Shown here in pieces: positions 14,009 to 22,498 of a stretch of DNA of 33,919 nt. The position numbers were made by a program, and so were the translations under genes. Where the stretch lies: the NCBI GenBank assembly GCA_030426265.1, contig JAUHYP010000033.1:1-33919 (forward strand), written 5' to 3'. The notes beneath the pieces are model-generated. The model saw nothing but the letters and a program-made list of their open reading frames with translations, was not told the origin of the DNA and did not search any database. Position 1 is the stretch's first letter. Each line of letters opens with the position of its first letter. Origin of the DNA: Gammaproteobacteria bacterium. GTDB lineage: Bacteria > Pseudomonadota > Gammaproteobacteria > Xanthomonadales > SZUA-36.

Positions 14009-15835
14009 TCAGAGGCCGTAGGCCCATATCAGCACGCCGCTCAGGGCCAGCCAGAGCACGAGGGCGAGCGGCAGGCCCACCTTCACGAAGTCCCCGAACT
14101 TGTAGCCGGCCGCGTTCATGATCAGCAGGTTGGTCTGGTAGGCCATCGGTGTGACGAAACTCAGGTTGGCGCCGAACAGCACCGCGAGCACGAAGGGCTC
14201 CAGCGGCAGGCCCAGGCGCTGGGCGATCCCGATGGCGATCGGCGTGCCGATGACCGCGGCGGCGTTGTTGGACACCACGTTGGTGAGCACCGCCATCATG
14301 AACATCAGCGCCATCAGCACCACCGAGGCCGGTGCCCCGAAGGTCACCCAGACGAACAGGTTGGCCAGGTAGTCCGCGCCGCCGGTCTGCAGCAGCGCCG
14401 AGCCCATGGCCAGGGAGGCGACGATGATGAAGATGACCTGGGTGCTGAGCGCGCCCATCGCCGTCTTCCAGTTCACGCAGCCGGTGATCAGCAGCACCAG
14501 GCAGCCGAGCAGGGCGCTGATCTCGATCGGCATGACCCGGAAGGCCGCCAGGGCGACCACGGCGCAGATGGTGGCCAGCGCGATGGGCGCCTTGCGGGTG
14601 TGCGGCAGGTTGATGCTGCCGTCGAGCACCAGGAAATCGCTGCCGCCCTTGAGCGCGCGCAGGTGCTCGGGCGTGGCCTGCACCAGCAGGACGTCACCGG
14701 CGCGCAGCACCACCTCTTCCACGCCCGCGGTGCCCCGGTCGAGGTCGTCGAAACGGTTGAAGGCCAGCAGCCGGACACCGTAACGCTGCAGCAGCTGCGC
14801 CTCGCCGATGGCCACGCCTTTCAGGCGCGAAGCCGGGGTGACGGCGAGTTCCGCGATCAGGCTGCCGCCCGAGCGCAGCGGGTGGGCCGCGTCGACCTCC
14901 TGGTCGCCGCTGAACAGGGTGCCGCCCAACAGCCGGGCGTACTCGCGCAGTTGGTCCTGCGTGTCGCTGGTGGTGATGCGGTCGCCGGCGCGCAGGCGCA
15001 CGTCCGGCAGCGGGGTGATGAATACGCCCTGGCCGCGCTCGATGGTTTCCACCCTCATTTTCTCGCCGCTGCGCGTGATGGCCTCGGCCAGGGTCTTGCC
15101 GATGACCGGGCTGGCCTCGTCCAGGCGCACCTGGGCGGTGAAGATGCGCGAGACGCCACGCTGGATGGGCATCTCCCGGGGCGGCAGCATGCGCGGCACC
15201 AGCAGCCACAGGTAGGCGATGGCCAGCGTGCCGGCCACCAGCACCGGACCGATGAAGTCGAACATGTTGAAGCGGTCCATGCCCAGGTCCGCCGCCACGT
15301 TCACCACCAGCAGGTTGGTGGACGTGCCGATGGTGGTGGCCATCCCGCCCAGGATGCTGGCGAATCCCATCGGGATCAGGGTGGCGGCCGGCGAGGAGCC
15401 CGTGCGCATCGCCACGCCGACCAGGATGGGCAGCATCATCACCACGATGGGCGTGTTGTTGATGAAGGCGCTGAGCGTGGCGGTGATGAGCAGGGTGAGC
15501 AGCAGGCAGAAGGCCGGGCCCCATTTCCACATGCGCGAGAGAAACCGGCCCACGGGTTCCAGGGCGCCGGTGGACACCAGGCCGTGCCCGACGATCATCA
15601 GGGCGCACACCGCGATCAGGGCGCGGTTGCCGAAGCCGAGGAAGAAGTCGCTGGCCGCCACCTGGCGCCCGTCGACATCAAAGGGAAACAGGGTGAAGCC
15701 CACCGCGAGCAGCACCAGCACCACCAGGCTGGTGGTTTCCAGGGCCACGTTCTCGCGGGAGAACAGCACCAGGGCCACGACGATCAGGACCATCACGGCG
15801 AGTGCGTGCAGATTGGGTAGAGCGAGTTCTGTCAA
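14009..15835 (-). CDS. SLC13-family (DASS) permease with two RCK_C domains
   Basis: 608-aa inner-membrane protein. Membrane segments fill residues 10-215, with the first substrate/sodium motif in TTIGTSTNLLV, and the region from 415 to the end, with VSNNAAAVIGTP and TPMAYQTN. Between them, about 228-395, are two TrkA-C/RCK_C domains (FTAQVRLDEASPVIGKT and AELAVTPASRLKG). This layout is typical of bacterial SLC13 permeases proposed to carry sulfate, dicarboxylates or similar anions with sodium; the cargo cannot be read from sequence. The RCK_C domains suggest ligand-controlled gating. The start codon is TTG, with AAGG 6 nt upstream. The gene is divergent from lgt and is followed after 9 nt by the amidohydrolase gene. 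Confidence 0.9.
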   Translation of the reverse strand: MTELALPNLHALAVMVLIVVALVLFSRENVALETTSLVVLVLLAVGFTLFPFDVDGRQVAASDFFLGFGNRALIAVCALMIVGHGLVSTGALEPVGRFLSRMWKWGPAFCLLLTLLITATLSAFINNTPIVVMMLPILVGVAMRTGSSPAATLIPMGFASILGGMATTIGTSTNLLVVNVAADLGMDRFNMFDFIGPVLVAGTLAIAYLWLLVPRMLPPREMPIQRGVSRIFTAQVRLDEASPVIGKTLAEAITRSGEKMRVETIERGQGVFITPLPDVRLRAGDRITTSDTQDQLREYARLLGGTLFSGDQEVDAAHPLRSGGSLIAELAVTPASRLKGVAIGEAQLLQRYGVRLLAFNRFDDLDRGTAGVEEVVLRAGDVLLVQATPEHLRALKGGSDFLVLDGSINLPHTRKAPIALATICAVVALAAFRVMPIEISALLGCLVLLITGCVNWKTAMGALSTQVIFIIVASLAMGSALLQTGGADYLANLFVWVTFGAPASVVLMALMFMMAVLTNVVSNNAAAVIGTPIAIGIAQRLGLPLEPFVLAVLFGANLSFVTPMAYQTNLLIMNAAGYKFGDFVKVGLPLALVLWLALSGVLIWAYGL

Positions 15836-15935
15836 TTTATGCCTTGCCGGGCTGTGTGTGCTTGACCTATTCTGCCGGCCGACCTGATTGTACCTTTTCG
15901 CCTGTCCCTGACGACCCGACGCGATTGCCCTGCCC
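15836..15935. promoter_or_regulatory. Divergent promoter region between the SLC13 permease and lgt
   Basis: This 100-nt non-coding stretch must hold the permease promoter and may hold one for lgt-thyA-folA. TTGACC at 15862-15867 is a plausible rightward -35 box, but I could not find a good -10 at the right distance. No palindrome or hairpin stands out. Confidence 0.4.
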
Positions 15936-16796
15936 GTGAGCCCCCGTCATCCCCTGGTTCAGTTCGACCCCGTGGCCGTGTCCCTCGGGCCGCTGGACGT
16001 GCACTGGTACGGCCTCATGTACCTCGTCGCCTTCGGCGCCTTCTGGTGGATCGCCTCGCTCCTGGCCGTGCGCCGCCCCTGGGCGGGCTGGACGCGGGAG
16101 GAGGTCGGCGACTTCATGTTCCACGGCATGCTCGGCGTGATCGTGGGCGGGCGCCTGGGCTACGTCCTGTTCTACGGCCTGGGCAACCTCGCGGAGGATC
16201 CGCTGTTTCCCTTCAAGCTCTGGGACGGCGGCATGTCCTTCCACGGCGGGCTGATCGGGGTGATCGTCGCCATGGCCTGGTTCGGGCGCAAGACCGGCAA
16301 GGGCTTCTGGCGGGTGGCGGATTTCGTGGCCCCCGTGGTGCCGCTGGGACTGGCGATGGGGCGCCTCGGCAACTTCATCGGCGGTGAGCTCTGGGGGCGC
16401 CTGAGCGACGCGCCCTGGGCCATGATCTTTCCGGCCTCCCTGCCGCCCGGCGTGGCGAATGGCGGGCTGGAGGCGGCCTGGCGCGCCGGGCTGCTGGACC
16501 CGTTTGCGCGCCACCCGAGCCAGCTCTACCAGGCCGGCCTCGAGGGCCTGGCCCTGTTCGTCCTGCTCGTCGCCTGGTCCGCGCGGCCCCGGCCGCTGGG
16601 AGCCGTCTCCGGCCTGTTCCTGGCCGGCTACGGCGTGTTCCGTTTCATTGCGGAGTTCTTCCGCGAGCCCGACGCCCACCTCGGCTACCTGCTGGGCGAC
16701 TGGCTGACCATGGGCATGCTGTTGTCGCTGCCGATGGTGCTGGCCGGCGCCCTCCTCATCGCGCTGGCCCATAAAGGTAAACTGGGCCGCACATGA
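15936..16796 (+). CDS. lgt: Prolipoprotein diacylglyceryl transferase
   Basis: 286-aa inner-membrane enzyme that transfers diacylglycerol from phosphatidylglycerol to the lipobox cysteine of prolipoproteins. About seven membrane spans are visible. The Lgt signature [14 protein letters not shown] contains R143, and H103 lies in MSFHGGLIG, both matching residues essential in E. coli Lgt. The start codon is GTG ([15 protein letters not shown]), which gives the normal family N-terminus; no in-frame ATG fits. The stop overlaps the thyA start by 4 nt (ATGA), so the two are translationally coupled, an adjacency also seen in E. coli. The lipoprotein encoded at 24751-25815 is one likely substrate. Confidence 0.97.
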   Translation: MSPRHPLVQFDPVAVSLGPLDVHWYGLMYLVAFGAFWWIASLLAVRRPWAGWTREEVGDFMFHGMLGVIVGGRLGYVLFYGLGNLAEDPLFPFKLWDGGMSFHGGLIGVIVAMAWFGRKTGKGFWRVADFVAPVVPLGLAMGRLGNFIGGELWGRLSDAPWAMIFPASLPPGVANGGLEAAWRAGLLDPFARHPSQLYQAGLEGLALFVLLVAWSARPRPLGAVSGLFLAGYGVFRFIAEFFREPDAHLGYLLGDWLTMGMLLSLPMVLAGALLIALAHKGKLGRT

Positions 16797-17626
16797 AAAC
16801 CTACCTCGACCTGCTCCAGCACGTCCTCGATCACGGCGTGGACAAGGACGACCGCACCGGCACCGGCACGCGCAGCGTGTTCGGCTACCAGATGCGCTTC
16901 CCGCTGGCACACCGGTTCCCGCTGCTGACCACCAAGAAGGTCCACCTGCGCTCCATCGTCCACGAGCTGCTCTGGTTCCTGAAAGGCGACACCAACATCG
17001 CCTACCTGAACGAGCACGGCGTGACGATCTGGGACGAATGGGCCGACGAGGACGGCGAGCTGGGCCCCATCTACGGCGCCCAATGGCGCAGCTGGCCCAC
17101 CCCCGACGGGCGGTCCATCGACCAGCTCGAGGAGCTGCTGCGGCGCCTGCGCACGCGGCCCGATTCCCGGCGCCACATCGTCTCGGCCTGGAACCCCGCG
17201 GTGCTGCCGCAGGAGGGGCTGAGCCCGCAGGAGAACGCCAGCGCGGGACGCCAGGCCCTGCCGCCCTGCCACACCCTGTTCCAGTTCTGGATCGGCGGGG
17301 GCAAGTTGAGCTGCCAGCTGTACCAGCGCAGCGCCGACATCTTCCTGGGCGTGCCCTTCAACATCGCTTCCTACGCCCTGCTCACCCTGATGGTCGCGCA
17401 GGTGCTGGAGCTCGAGCCCGGCGATTTCGTGCACACCCTGGGGGACGCCCACCTGTACCGCAATCACTTCGACCAGGCGCGCACGCAGCTGGCCCGCGAG
17501 CCCTTCGAGCCACCGGTGATGCGCCTGAACCCCGAAGTGACCTCCCTGTGGGACTTCCGCTTCGAGGACTTCGAGCTCATCGACTATCGCTGCCACCCGC
17601 CGATTTCAGCGCCCATCGCGGTCTGA
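16793..17626 (+). CDS. thyA: Thymidylate synthase
   Basis: 277-aa enzyme converting dUMP and methylenetetrahydrofolate to dTMP and dihydrofolate. Catalytic C159 lies in [33 protein letters not shown], the dUMP-binding region, and the C-terminal ISAPIAV are intact. It is 13 residues longer than the 264-aa E. coli enzyme; the extra residues sit just before the catalytic loop ([13 protein letters not shown], about 143-155), a region that also varies in other species. Its product dihydrofolate is the substrate of FolA encoded 22 nt downstream. It overlaps lgt by 4 nt. Confidence 0.98.
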   Translation: MKTYLDLLQHVLDHGVDKDDRTGTGTRSVFGYQMRFPLAHRFPLLTTKKVHLRSIVHELLWFLKGDTNIAYLNEHGVTIWDEWADEDGELGPIYGAQWRSWPTPDGRSIDQLEELLRRLRTRPDSRRHIVSAWNPAVLPQEGLSPQENASAGRQALPPCHTLFQFWIGGGKLSCQLYQRSADIFLGVPFNIASYALLTLMVAQVLELEPGDFVHTLGDAHLYRNHFDQARTQLAREPFEPPVMRLNPEVTSLWDFRFEDFELIDYRCHPPISAPIAV

Positions 17627-17648
17627 GCGCCGTCGGCTTCGACCCTGA

Positions 17649-18140
17649 ATGCTGAACAAGACCCTCACCCTGGTGGCCGCCATGGGCCGCAACGGCGGCA
17701 TCGGCTTCCGTGGCGAGATGCCCTGGCACCTGCCGGAGGAGCTGCGCCACTTCAAGCGCACCACGCTGGGCAAGCCCGTCGTGATGGGCCGCAAGACCTG
17801 GGAAGCCATCGGCCGCGCCCTGCCGGGGCGCCAGAACCTGGTGGTGACGCGCAACGAGGCCTACCAGGCCGAGGGCGCGCGCGTGGTCGCCTCCCTGGTG
17901 GAGGCCATCGAGGCCGCCGAGGGCACCGAGGTGATGGTCATCGGGGGTGGGGAACTGTATCGCCAGGCCCTGCCGCTGGCCTCGCGCATGGTGCTGACCA
18001 CCATCGACCTGGAGCCGGAATGCGACACCTGGTTCCCTGCCTGGGACCCCACCGAATGGACCCTGGTGGCGGCGGAGCAGGTGCCCGCCGCGTCCGGCGA
18101 CACGCCCGGTTTCGAAGTGGTGGAGTGGATGCGCCGCTGA
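17649..18140 (+). CDS. folA: Dihydrofolate reductase
   Basis: 163-aa enzyme reducing dihydrofolate to tetrahydrofolate with NADPH, closing the cycle opened by ThyA upstream. The family segments are GIGFRGEMPWHLPEEL, KPVVMGRKTWEAIGRALPGR and VMVIGGGELYRQAL. The active-site acid corresponding to E. coli D27 is E31 here (WHLPEEL), a substitution found in many other reductases. The gene ends 25 nt before the convergent apaH stop codon; the short spacer is G+C-rich but lacks a T-tract terminator. The apaH-folA convergence matches E. coli. Confidence 0.97.
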   Translation: MLNKTLTLVAAMGRNGGIGFRGEMPWHLPEELRHFKRTTLGKPVVMGRKTWEAIGRALPGRQNLVVTRNEAYQAEGARVVASLVEAIEAAEGTEVMVIGGGELYRQALPLASRMVLTTIDLEPECDTWFPAWDPTEWTLVAAEQVPAASGDTPGFEVVEWMRR

Positions 18141-18165
18141 AGCGCCATCGGCCCGGCCGGTGGTT

Positions 18166-18978
18166 TCAGTGCGGCCCCGGTTCCTGGAACAACGCTTCGT
18201 CCTCCAGCCGCACGGCGCTGAGCATCCCGCCCCAGACGCAGCCCGAGTCCAGCGCGAGGTAGCGCTTCTTCTGCTTCAGGCCCAGGGCGGCCCAGTGCCC
18301 GAACACCATCTTCACGTCCCGCGTCTGGCGGTGCGGGTGCTTGAACCAGGGCAGGTAACCCTTGAACTTCTTGCCGTGTGGTCGGATGCCGGACAGGTGC
18401 ACCCGTCCGACCGGGTCGCAGTAGCGGATGCGACACAGGATATTGGTGATCATGCGCAGCCGGCCCCAGCCGCCATGGTCGTCGCGCCAGCGGCGCGGCC
18501 GGTTGCCGTACATGCGCTTGAAGAATTTCTTGCGCCGGTCCGAGGCCAGCACCGCCTCGACCTCGGCGGCATGGGCCATCGTCGCTTTCCAGTCCCATGA
18601 AGGCACCACGCCGGCATGCACCCTCAGGATCCGGTGTTCCTCGTGCCAGGCCGCCAGGGGAAAGGCCCCCAGCCAGTCCAGCAGTTCGCGCCGGTCGTGG
18701 GCCTGCAGGATGAGGTCCATCTCGGGGTTGGAGCTGTGGCCACCGGTGTGGCGCGCGTCCTCGGCCAGCAGGTGCAGGTCGTGGTTGCCCAGCACCGTGT
18801 GCACGCTCTCGCCCAGTCCTTTCAGCAGGCGCAGCACCTCCAGGGAATGGCCGCCGCGGTTGACCAGGTCACCGGCCAGCCACAGCCGGTCGGCCGCCGG
18901 GTCGAAATCGATCCGGTCCAGCAGGCGCTTGAGAGGATCCAGGCAACCCTGGATGTCACCGATCAGGTAAGTGGCCAA
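18166..18978 (-). CDS. apaH: Symmetrical bis(5'-nucleosyl)-tetraphosphatase
   Basis: 270-aa metallophosphoesterase that splits Ap4A into two ADP and, in E. coli, also removes Np4 caps from RNA. The phosphoesterase motifs are in order: YLIGDIQGC (about 4-12), WLAGDLVNRG and LGNHDLH, with the later HAGVVPSWD and GHWAALG. The start codon is TTG at 18978, immediately before the first motif (MATYLIGD), matching the normal N-terminus of the family. It is the last gene of the lptD-surA-pdxA-rsmA-apaG-apaH series, 12 nt after apaG. Confidence 0.96.
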   Translation of the reverse strand: MATYLIGDIQGCLDPLKRLLDRIDFDPAADRLWLAGDLVNRGGHSLEVLRLLKGLGESVHTVLGNHDLHLLAEDARHTGGHSSNPEMDLILQAHDRRELLDWLGAFPLAAWHEEHRILRVHAGVVPSWDWKATMAHAAEVEAVLASDRRKKFFKRMYGNRPRRWRDDHGGWGRLRMITNILCRIRYCDPVGRVHLSGIRPHGKKFKGYLPWFKHPHRQTRDVKMVFGHWAALGLKQKKRYLALDSGCVWGGMLSAVRLEDEALFQEPGPH

Positions 18979-18990
18979 TGTGCGTGCTGG

Positions 18991-19356
18991 CTAGTGCAGC
19001 GAGTCCGGTGTGAGCAGGGCGAATTCCGGAATCTCCACGCGAAACGCGCGGCCGTCGGCGGCGGTGAAGCCGTAGGAGCCTTTCATGGATCCGGTGCGCG
19101 TGGGCAGGAAGGCCCCGCTGGTATAGGTGAATCGGGAGCCGGGCGGCAGTTCGGGGGTCTCCCCGACCACGCCGTCCCCCACGACTTCCTCGGTGTGGCC
19201 ATCGCCATGGGTGATGATCCAGTGGCGATTGCGCAGGGTGATGGGTTCACTGCCCTCGTTGGTGATGTGGATGGTGTAGGCGAAGGCATAACGATCCTCG
19301 TGTACGCCGAGGTACTGGGGCACCGGCTCGATTTTCACGGGGAATCGCACGCTCAT
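18991..19356 (-). CDS. apaG: ApaG protein
   Basis: 121-aa single-domain beta-sandwich protein (DUF525/ApaG, fibronectin-III-like). Characteristic segments are FAYTIHITNEG, LRNRHWIITHGDG, VVGDGVVGETPEL and GSMKGSYGF. It is widely conserved next to apaH and rsmA; its biochemical role is not settled, with suggested links to divalent cations and pyrophosphate binding. It lies 14 nt after rsmA and 12 nt before apaH, so it belongs to one transcript with them. Confidence 0.96.
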   Translation of the reverse strand: MSVRFPVKIEPVPQYLGVHEDRYAFAYTIHITNEGSEPITLRNRHWIITHGDGHTEEVVGDGVVGETPELPPGSRFTYTSGAFLPTRTGSMKGSYGFTAADGRAFRVEIPEFALLTPDSLH

Positions 19357-19370
19357 CCTGTGTTCCGTCC

Positions 19371-20156
19371 TTACCCGCCATCATATCGGAGCGCCCGGGC
19401 GAGGGCCAGAAATCCGGGCAGGTCGAGACGCTCCGGACGCAGGCCGGGGTCGATCCCGGCGGCGGCGATGGCCTCGGCCGGCAGCAGGGCGCGCAGGCTG
19501 TTGCGCAGGGTCTTGCGGCGCTGGGAGAAGGCCTGCCGGACCAGGCGGTCGAAGGGCTCCGCCAGGTCCCCGGGCACCAGGGGCTCCGTCCGCGGCCGCA
19601 GCCGCACCACCGCCGATTCGACCTTGGGGCGGGGCTCGAAGGCATCGGCCGGCACCGTGAACAGGAACTCCGCCTCGGCCCGGTTCCGGCACATGATGCC
19701 CAGCCGGCCCCAGTCGCCGCCACCCGGTTCGGCGGTGATGCGGTCCACCACCTCCTTCTGCAGCATGAAGTGCATGTCCACCGGCGGCGGGTCCTGGGCC
19801 AGCAGGTGGAAGAGCAGCGGCGTGGAGATGTTGTAGGGCAGGTTGCCGACGATGCGGTAGGGACGCCCACCGGCCAGGGCGGTGAAGTCGGTGTCCAGGG
19901 CGTCCGCCTCGATGACCTCCAGCTCCGGCCGCCGCGCGCGCAGGCGGGCGGCGAGGTCGCGGTCGATCTCCACCACGCCGAGGTCCGCCCCGCTGGCCGC
20001 CAGCGGAGCGGTGAGCGCCTCCTGGCCGGGACCGATCTCGATGATGCGCTCACCGGGCGCCGGCGAAATCGCCGCCAGGATGCGGCGGATCACGTCCTGG
20101 TCGTGGAGGAAGTTCTGGCCGAAACGCTTCCTGGCCCGGTGCTCGCCCCGGCTCAT
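19371..20156 (-). CDS. rsmA: 16S rRNA (adenine1518/1519-N6) dimethyltransferase
   Basis: 261-aa SAM-dependent enzyme that dimethylates two adjacent adenosines in helix 45 of 16S rRNA during small-subunit maturation. The N-terminus RARKRFGQNFLHD is diagnostic. Motif I is IEIGPGQEALT, the acidic motif II is VVEIDRDLA and the catalytic motif IV is NLPYNIS. The C-terminal helical domain starts near FSQRRKTLRNSL. The frame is open much further upstream, but that part is out of register with pdxA; the ATG at 20156 overlaps the pdxA stop by 4 nt (ATGA) and gives the standard N-terminus. Confidence 0.97.
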   Translation of the reverse strand: MSRGEHRARKRFGQNFLHDQDVIRRILAAISPAPGERIIEIGPGQEALTAPLAASGADLGVVEIDRDLAARLRARRPELEVIEADALDTDFTALAGGRPYRIVGNLPYNISTPLLFHLLAQDPPPVDMHFMLQKEVVDRITAEPGGGDWGRLGIMCRNRAEAEFLFTVPADAFEPRPKVESAVVRLRPRTEPLVPGDLAEPFDRLVRQAFSQRRKTLRNSLRALLPAEAIAAAGIDPGLRPERLDLPGFLALARALRYDGG

Positions 20157-21121
20157 CGCCGGCCCGCGAGGGTGAACGCCTCGGTGATGGCATGGCCCAG
20201 GCTGGCGGGGTCCGCCAGGCCCTGGCCGGCGATGTCCAGCGCCGTGCCGTGGTCGACGGAGGTGCGGATGAAGGGCAGGCCCAGCGTGATGTTGACCGCG
20301 CGCCCGAAGCCCGCGTGCTTGAGCACCGGCAGGCCCTGGTCGTGGTACATCGCCAGCACCGCGTCGCAACGGGCCAGCGCCGTGGGCGTGAAGGCCGTGT
20401 CGGCAGGGACGGGGCCGCGCAGTTCGGCGCCGGCGTCGGCGCAGGCCGCCATGGCCGGGGCGATGATGGCGTCGTCCTCGCTGCCCAGGTGGCCGCCCTC
20501 GCCGGCGTGCGGATTCAGTCCCAGCACCTGCACGCGCGGCCGGTCCAGCCCGAAGTCGCTCTTGAGGGCGCTGACCAGGATGCGCAGGGTCTGTTCGACG
20601 GCCTCCGGCGTGATCGCCGCGGGGACGGCGGACAGCGGCAGGTGCGTGGTGACCAGGGCGACCCGCAGCGAGCCGGCGGCCAGCATCATGACCACCCGCG
20701 GGACGCCGGCCAGCGCGGCCAGGAATTCGGTGTGCCCGGTGAAGGCCTCGCCGGCCTCGTTGATCACGCCCTTGTGCACCGGTCCGGTCACCAGGGCCGC
20801 GGCATGACCGGACTGCACGAGGCCCACGGCGCGGCGCAGGGTCTCGAGGACGTAAGGGGCGTTGGCGGGGTCCAGGCGCCCGGGTTGCGCCGGCACGGCC
20901 AGCGGCACCGGAAGGCAGGCGAGGGCGCCGTCGGGCACCGGGGTTCCGGGCCGCCACTCGACCACGTCGAGGTCCGGCGCCACGGATTCGGCCACCGCCC
21001 GCAGCAGGGACGGGTCGGCCACGGCGACCAGGGGCTGGCCGGGGTGCGCGGCGCGGTGGCGCAGCAGGCACTCCGGCCCGATGCCGGCCGGCTCTCCCGG
21101 AGTGACGGCCAGCAGGGTCAT
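20153..21121 (-). CDS. pdxA: 4-hydroxythreonine-4-phosphate dehydrogenase
   Basis: 322-aa NAD-dependent, metal-requiring enzyme of the deoxyxylulose 5-phosphate-dependent vitamin B6 pathway, acting just before PdxJ. The start MTLLAVTPGEPAGIGPE is typical. Metal-binding histidines are expected in TGPVHKGVIN and TGHTEFLA, and in the later MYHDQGLP motif; LGLNPHAGEGG is also conserved. It follows surA by 19 nt and overlaps rsmA by 4 nt, as expected for the surA-pdxA-rsmA operon. Confidence 0.97.
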   Translation of the reverse strand: MTLLAVTPGEPAGIGPECLLRHRAAHPGQPLVAVADPSLLRAVAESVAPDLDVVEWRPGTPVPDGALACLPVPLAVPAQPGRLDPANAPYVLETLRRAVGLVQSGHAAALVTGPVHKGVINEAGEAFTGHTEFLAALAGVPRVVMMLAAGSLRVALVTTHLPLSAVPAAITPEAVEQTLRILVSALKSDFGLDRPRVQVLGLNPHAGEGGHLGSEDDAIIAPAMAACADAGAELRGPVPADTAFTPTALARCDAVLAMYHDQGLPVLKHAGFGRAVNITLGLPFIRTSVDHGTALDIAGQGLADPASLGHAITEAFTLAGRR

Positions 21122-21140
21122 GCCGGGATCATGAGGGTGG

Positions 21141-22448
21141 TCAGCCGGGCAGCCGGACTTCCACGAAGGCCTCTTCCCGGAGCTGGCGGATGTAGGCTTC
21201 GACTTCGGATTCGGCGCGGCGCTGCATGATGGTCTGGCGCGCCATGTTGGCCATGGCGGCGTCCGTCACGTCGGTCTCGCGGAAACCGGTGCGCTGCAGC
21301 AGGTGCCAGCCGGCCTCGGTCTGGAAGGGATCGCTGAGTTCGCCATCCTCCAGGCCGGTGAGCATGGCCTGGAAGCGGTCGCCGAACTGCTGCGGCGGGA
21401 ACCAGCCCATGTCGCCCCCCAGGTTGGCGCTGGTGGTGTCGTCCGAGTGTTCGCGGGCCAGCGCCGCGAAGTCCTCGCCACCCTCGATGCGACCGTGCAG
21501 GTCTCGCGCGATGCCCATGGCCTCCTCGGCGTCCACCAGTTCGTTGGTGGCGATCAGGATGTGGTTGGCGCGGTACTCCTCGGCCAGGATCTGGCGGTTC
21601 TCGCGGTGGTCGTTGACCTTGACGAGGTGGTAGCCGGCCGGGCTGCGGATCGGGTCCGTCACGGAGCCGGCGGGCAGGTCGCGAATCGCGTCGGAAAACT
21701 CCCTGGGCAGGGAGTTGAGGTCACGCCAGCCCACGTGGCCGCCTTCCAGGGCGTCCTGGCTCTCGGAAAAACTGATCGCCGCCGAGGCGAAGTCCATTCC
21801 GTCCATGATCTCCTGGTGGATGGACTGGATGCGCGCTTCCGCTTCCGCGACCATCTCGGGGGTGGCCCCTTCCGGCACGTTGACCTGGATGTGGGAGATG
21901 TCGAACTCGCCGCCGGCGAAGTCCTCGGAGGCGAGCAGGATCTCGACCTCGGTGTCGCTCACCGGGTCCATGGAGCTCACGATGCGCTGGCGCAGCCGCT
22001 CGCCCATGATCTCCTCGCCCACGCTCTTGCGGAATTCCGCGAAATCCTCGCCGTCGGCTTCCAGCACCTGGCGCATCTGGCCCACGGAGATGTTGTTCTG
22101 CCGGGCCAGGTTCATCATGGCCTGGTCGATGTCCGAGTCGCTGACGCGGATGCCCGTGCGCAGGGCGCGCTGCACCTGCAGCTTGCGGTTGATCAGGCGT
22201 TCCAGCACCTGCTTCTCCAGCAGGTTCTGCGGCGGCAGGTTGCCTCCGCCCTGCTGGATGCGCTGCACGATGCCCTCGATGGCGATGTCGAGCTCGGTGC
22301 GCAGGATCACGTCGTCCTCCACCAGGGCCACGATCTCGTCGAGCTTCACGACGGACTGGGCATGGAGGTCGGTGGGGTTCAGGGACAGGCCCGCCGTCAG
22401 CAGGCAGGCGGTCATCAGGCAGGGGTGCAGGGATTTCATGGCGATCAT
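21141..22448 (-). CDS. surA: Periplasmic chaperone SurA
   Basis: 435-aa periplasmic peptidyl-prolyl isomerase and chaperone guiding outer-membrane proteins, including LptD encoded just upstream, to the Bam complex. The signal peptide ends near LHAQ-S; translation may start at 22448 or at the Met three codons later (22439), which gives a cleaner signal peptide. The N-terminal chaperone domain (VKLDEIVALVEDDVILRTEL) is followed by two parvulin domains, about 175-275 (FDISHIQVNVPEG to GYHLVKVNDH) and about 285-390 (YRANHILIATNEL to GWHLLQRTGF). It begins 50 nt after lptD ends. Confidence 0.96.
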   Translation of the reverse strand: MIAMKSLHPCLMTACLLTAGLSLNPTDLHAQSVVKLDEIVALVEDDVILRTELDIAIEGIVQRIQQGGGNLPPQNLLEKQVLERLINRKLQVQRALRTGIRVSDSDIDQAMMNLARQNNISVGQMRQVLEADGEDFAEFRKSVGEEIMGERLRQRIVSSMDPVSDTEVEILLASEDFAGGEFDISHIQVNVPEGATPEMVAEAEARIQSIHQEIMDGMDFASAAISFSESQDALEGGHVGWRDLNSLPREFSDAIRDLPAGSVTDPIRSPAGYHLVKVNDHRENRQILAEEYRANHILIATNELVDAEEAMGIARDLHGRIEGGEDFAALAREHSDDTTSANLGGDMGWFPPQQFGDRFQAMLTGLEDGELSDPFQTEAGWHLLQRTGFRETDVTDAAMANMARQTIMQRRAESEVEAYIRQLREEAFVEVRLPG

Positions 22449-22498
22449 GCTTGTGGGGTCTTTCCTCGAATTCAGCCCGGTATTCTAACCGATGGCGC

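Noticed and set aside
13805-15820. A 671-codon plus-strand open frame opposite the SLC13 permease
   Set aside because: Low-complexity His/Gln/Asp/Gly composition, no family resemblance, and fully antisense to a convincing 12-helix permease.
18141-18165. Bidirectional terminator between folA and apaH
   Set aside because: The spacer is G+C-rich with some self-complementarity but has no T-tract on either strand, so a specific terminator cannot be claimed.
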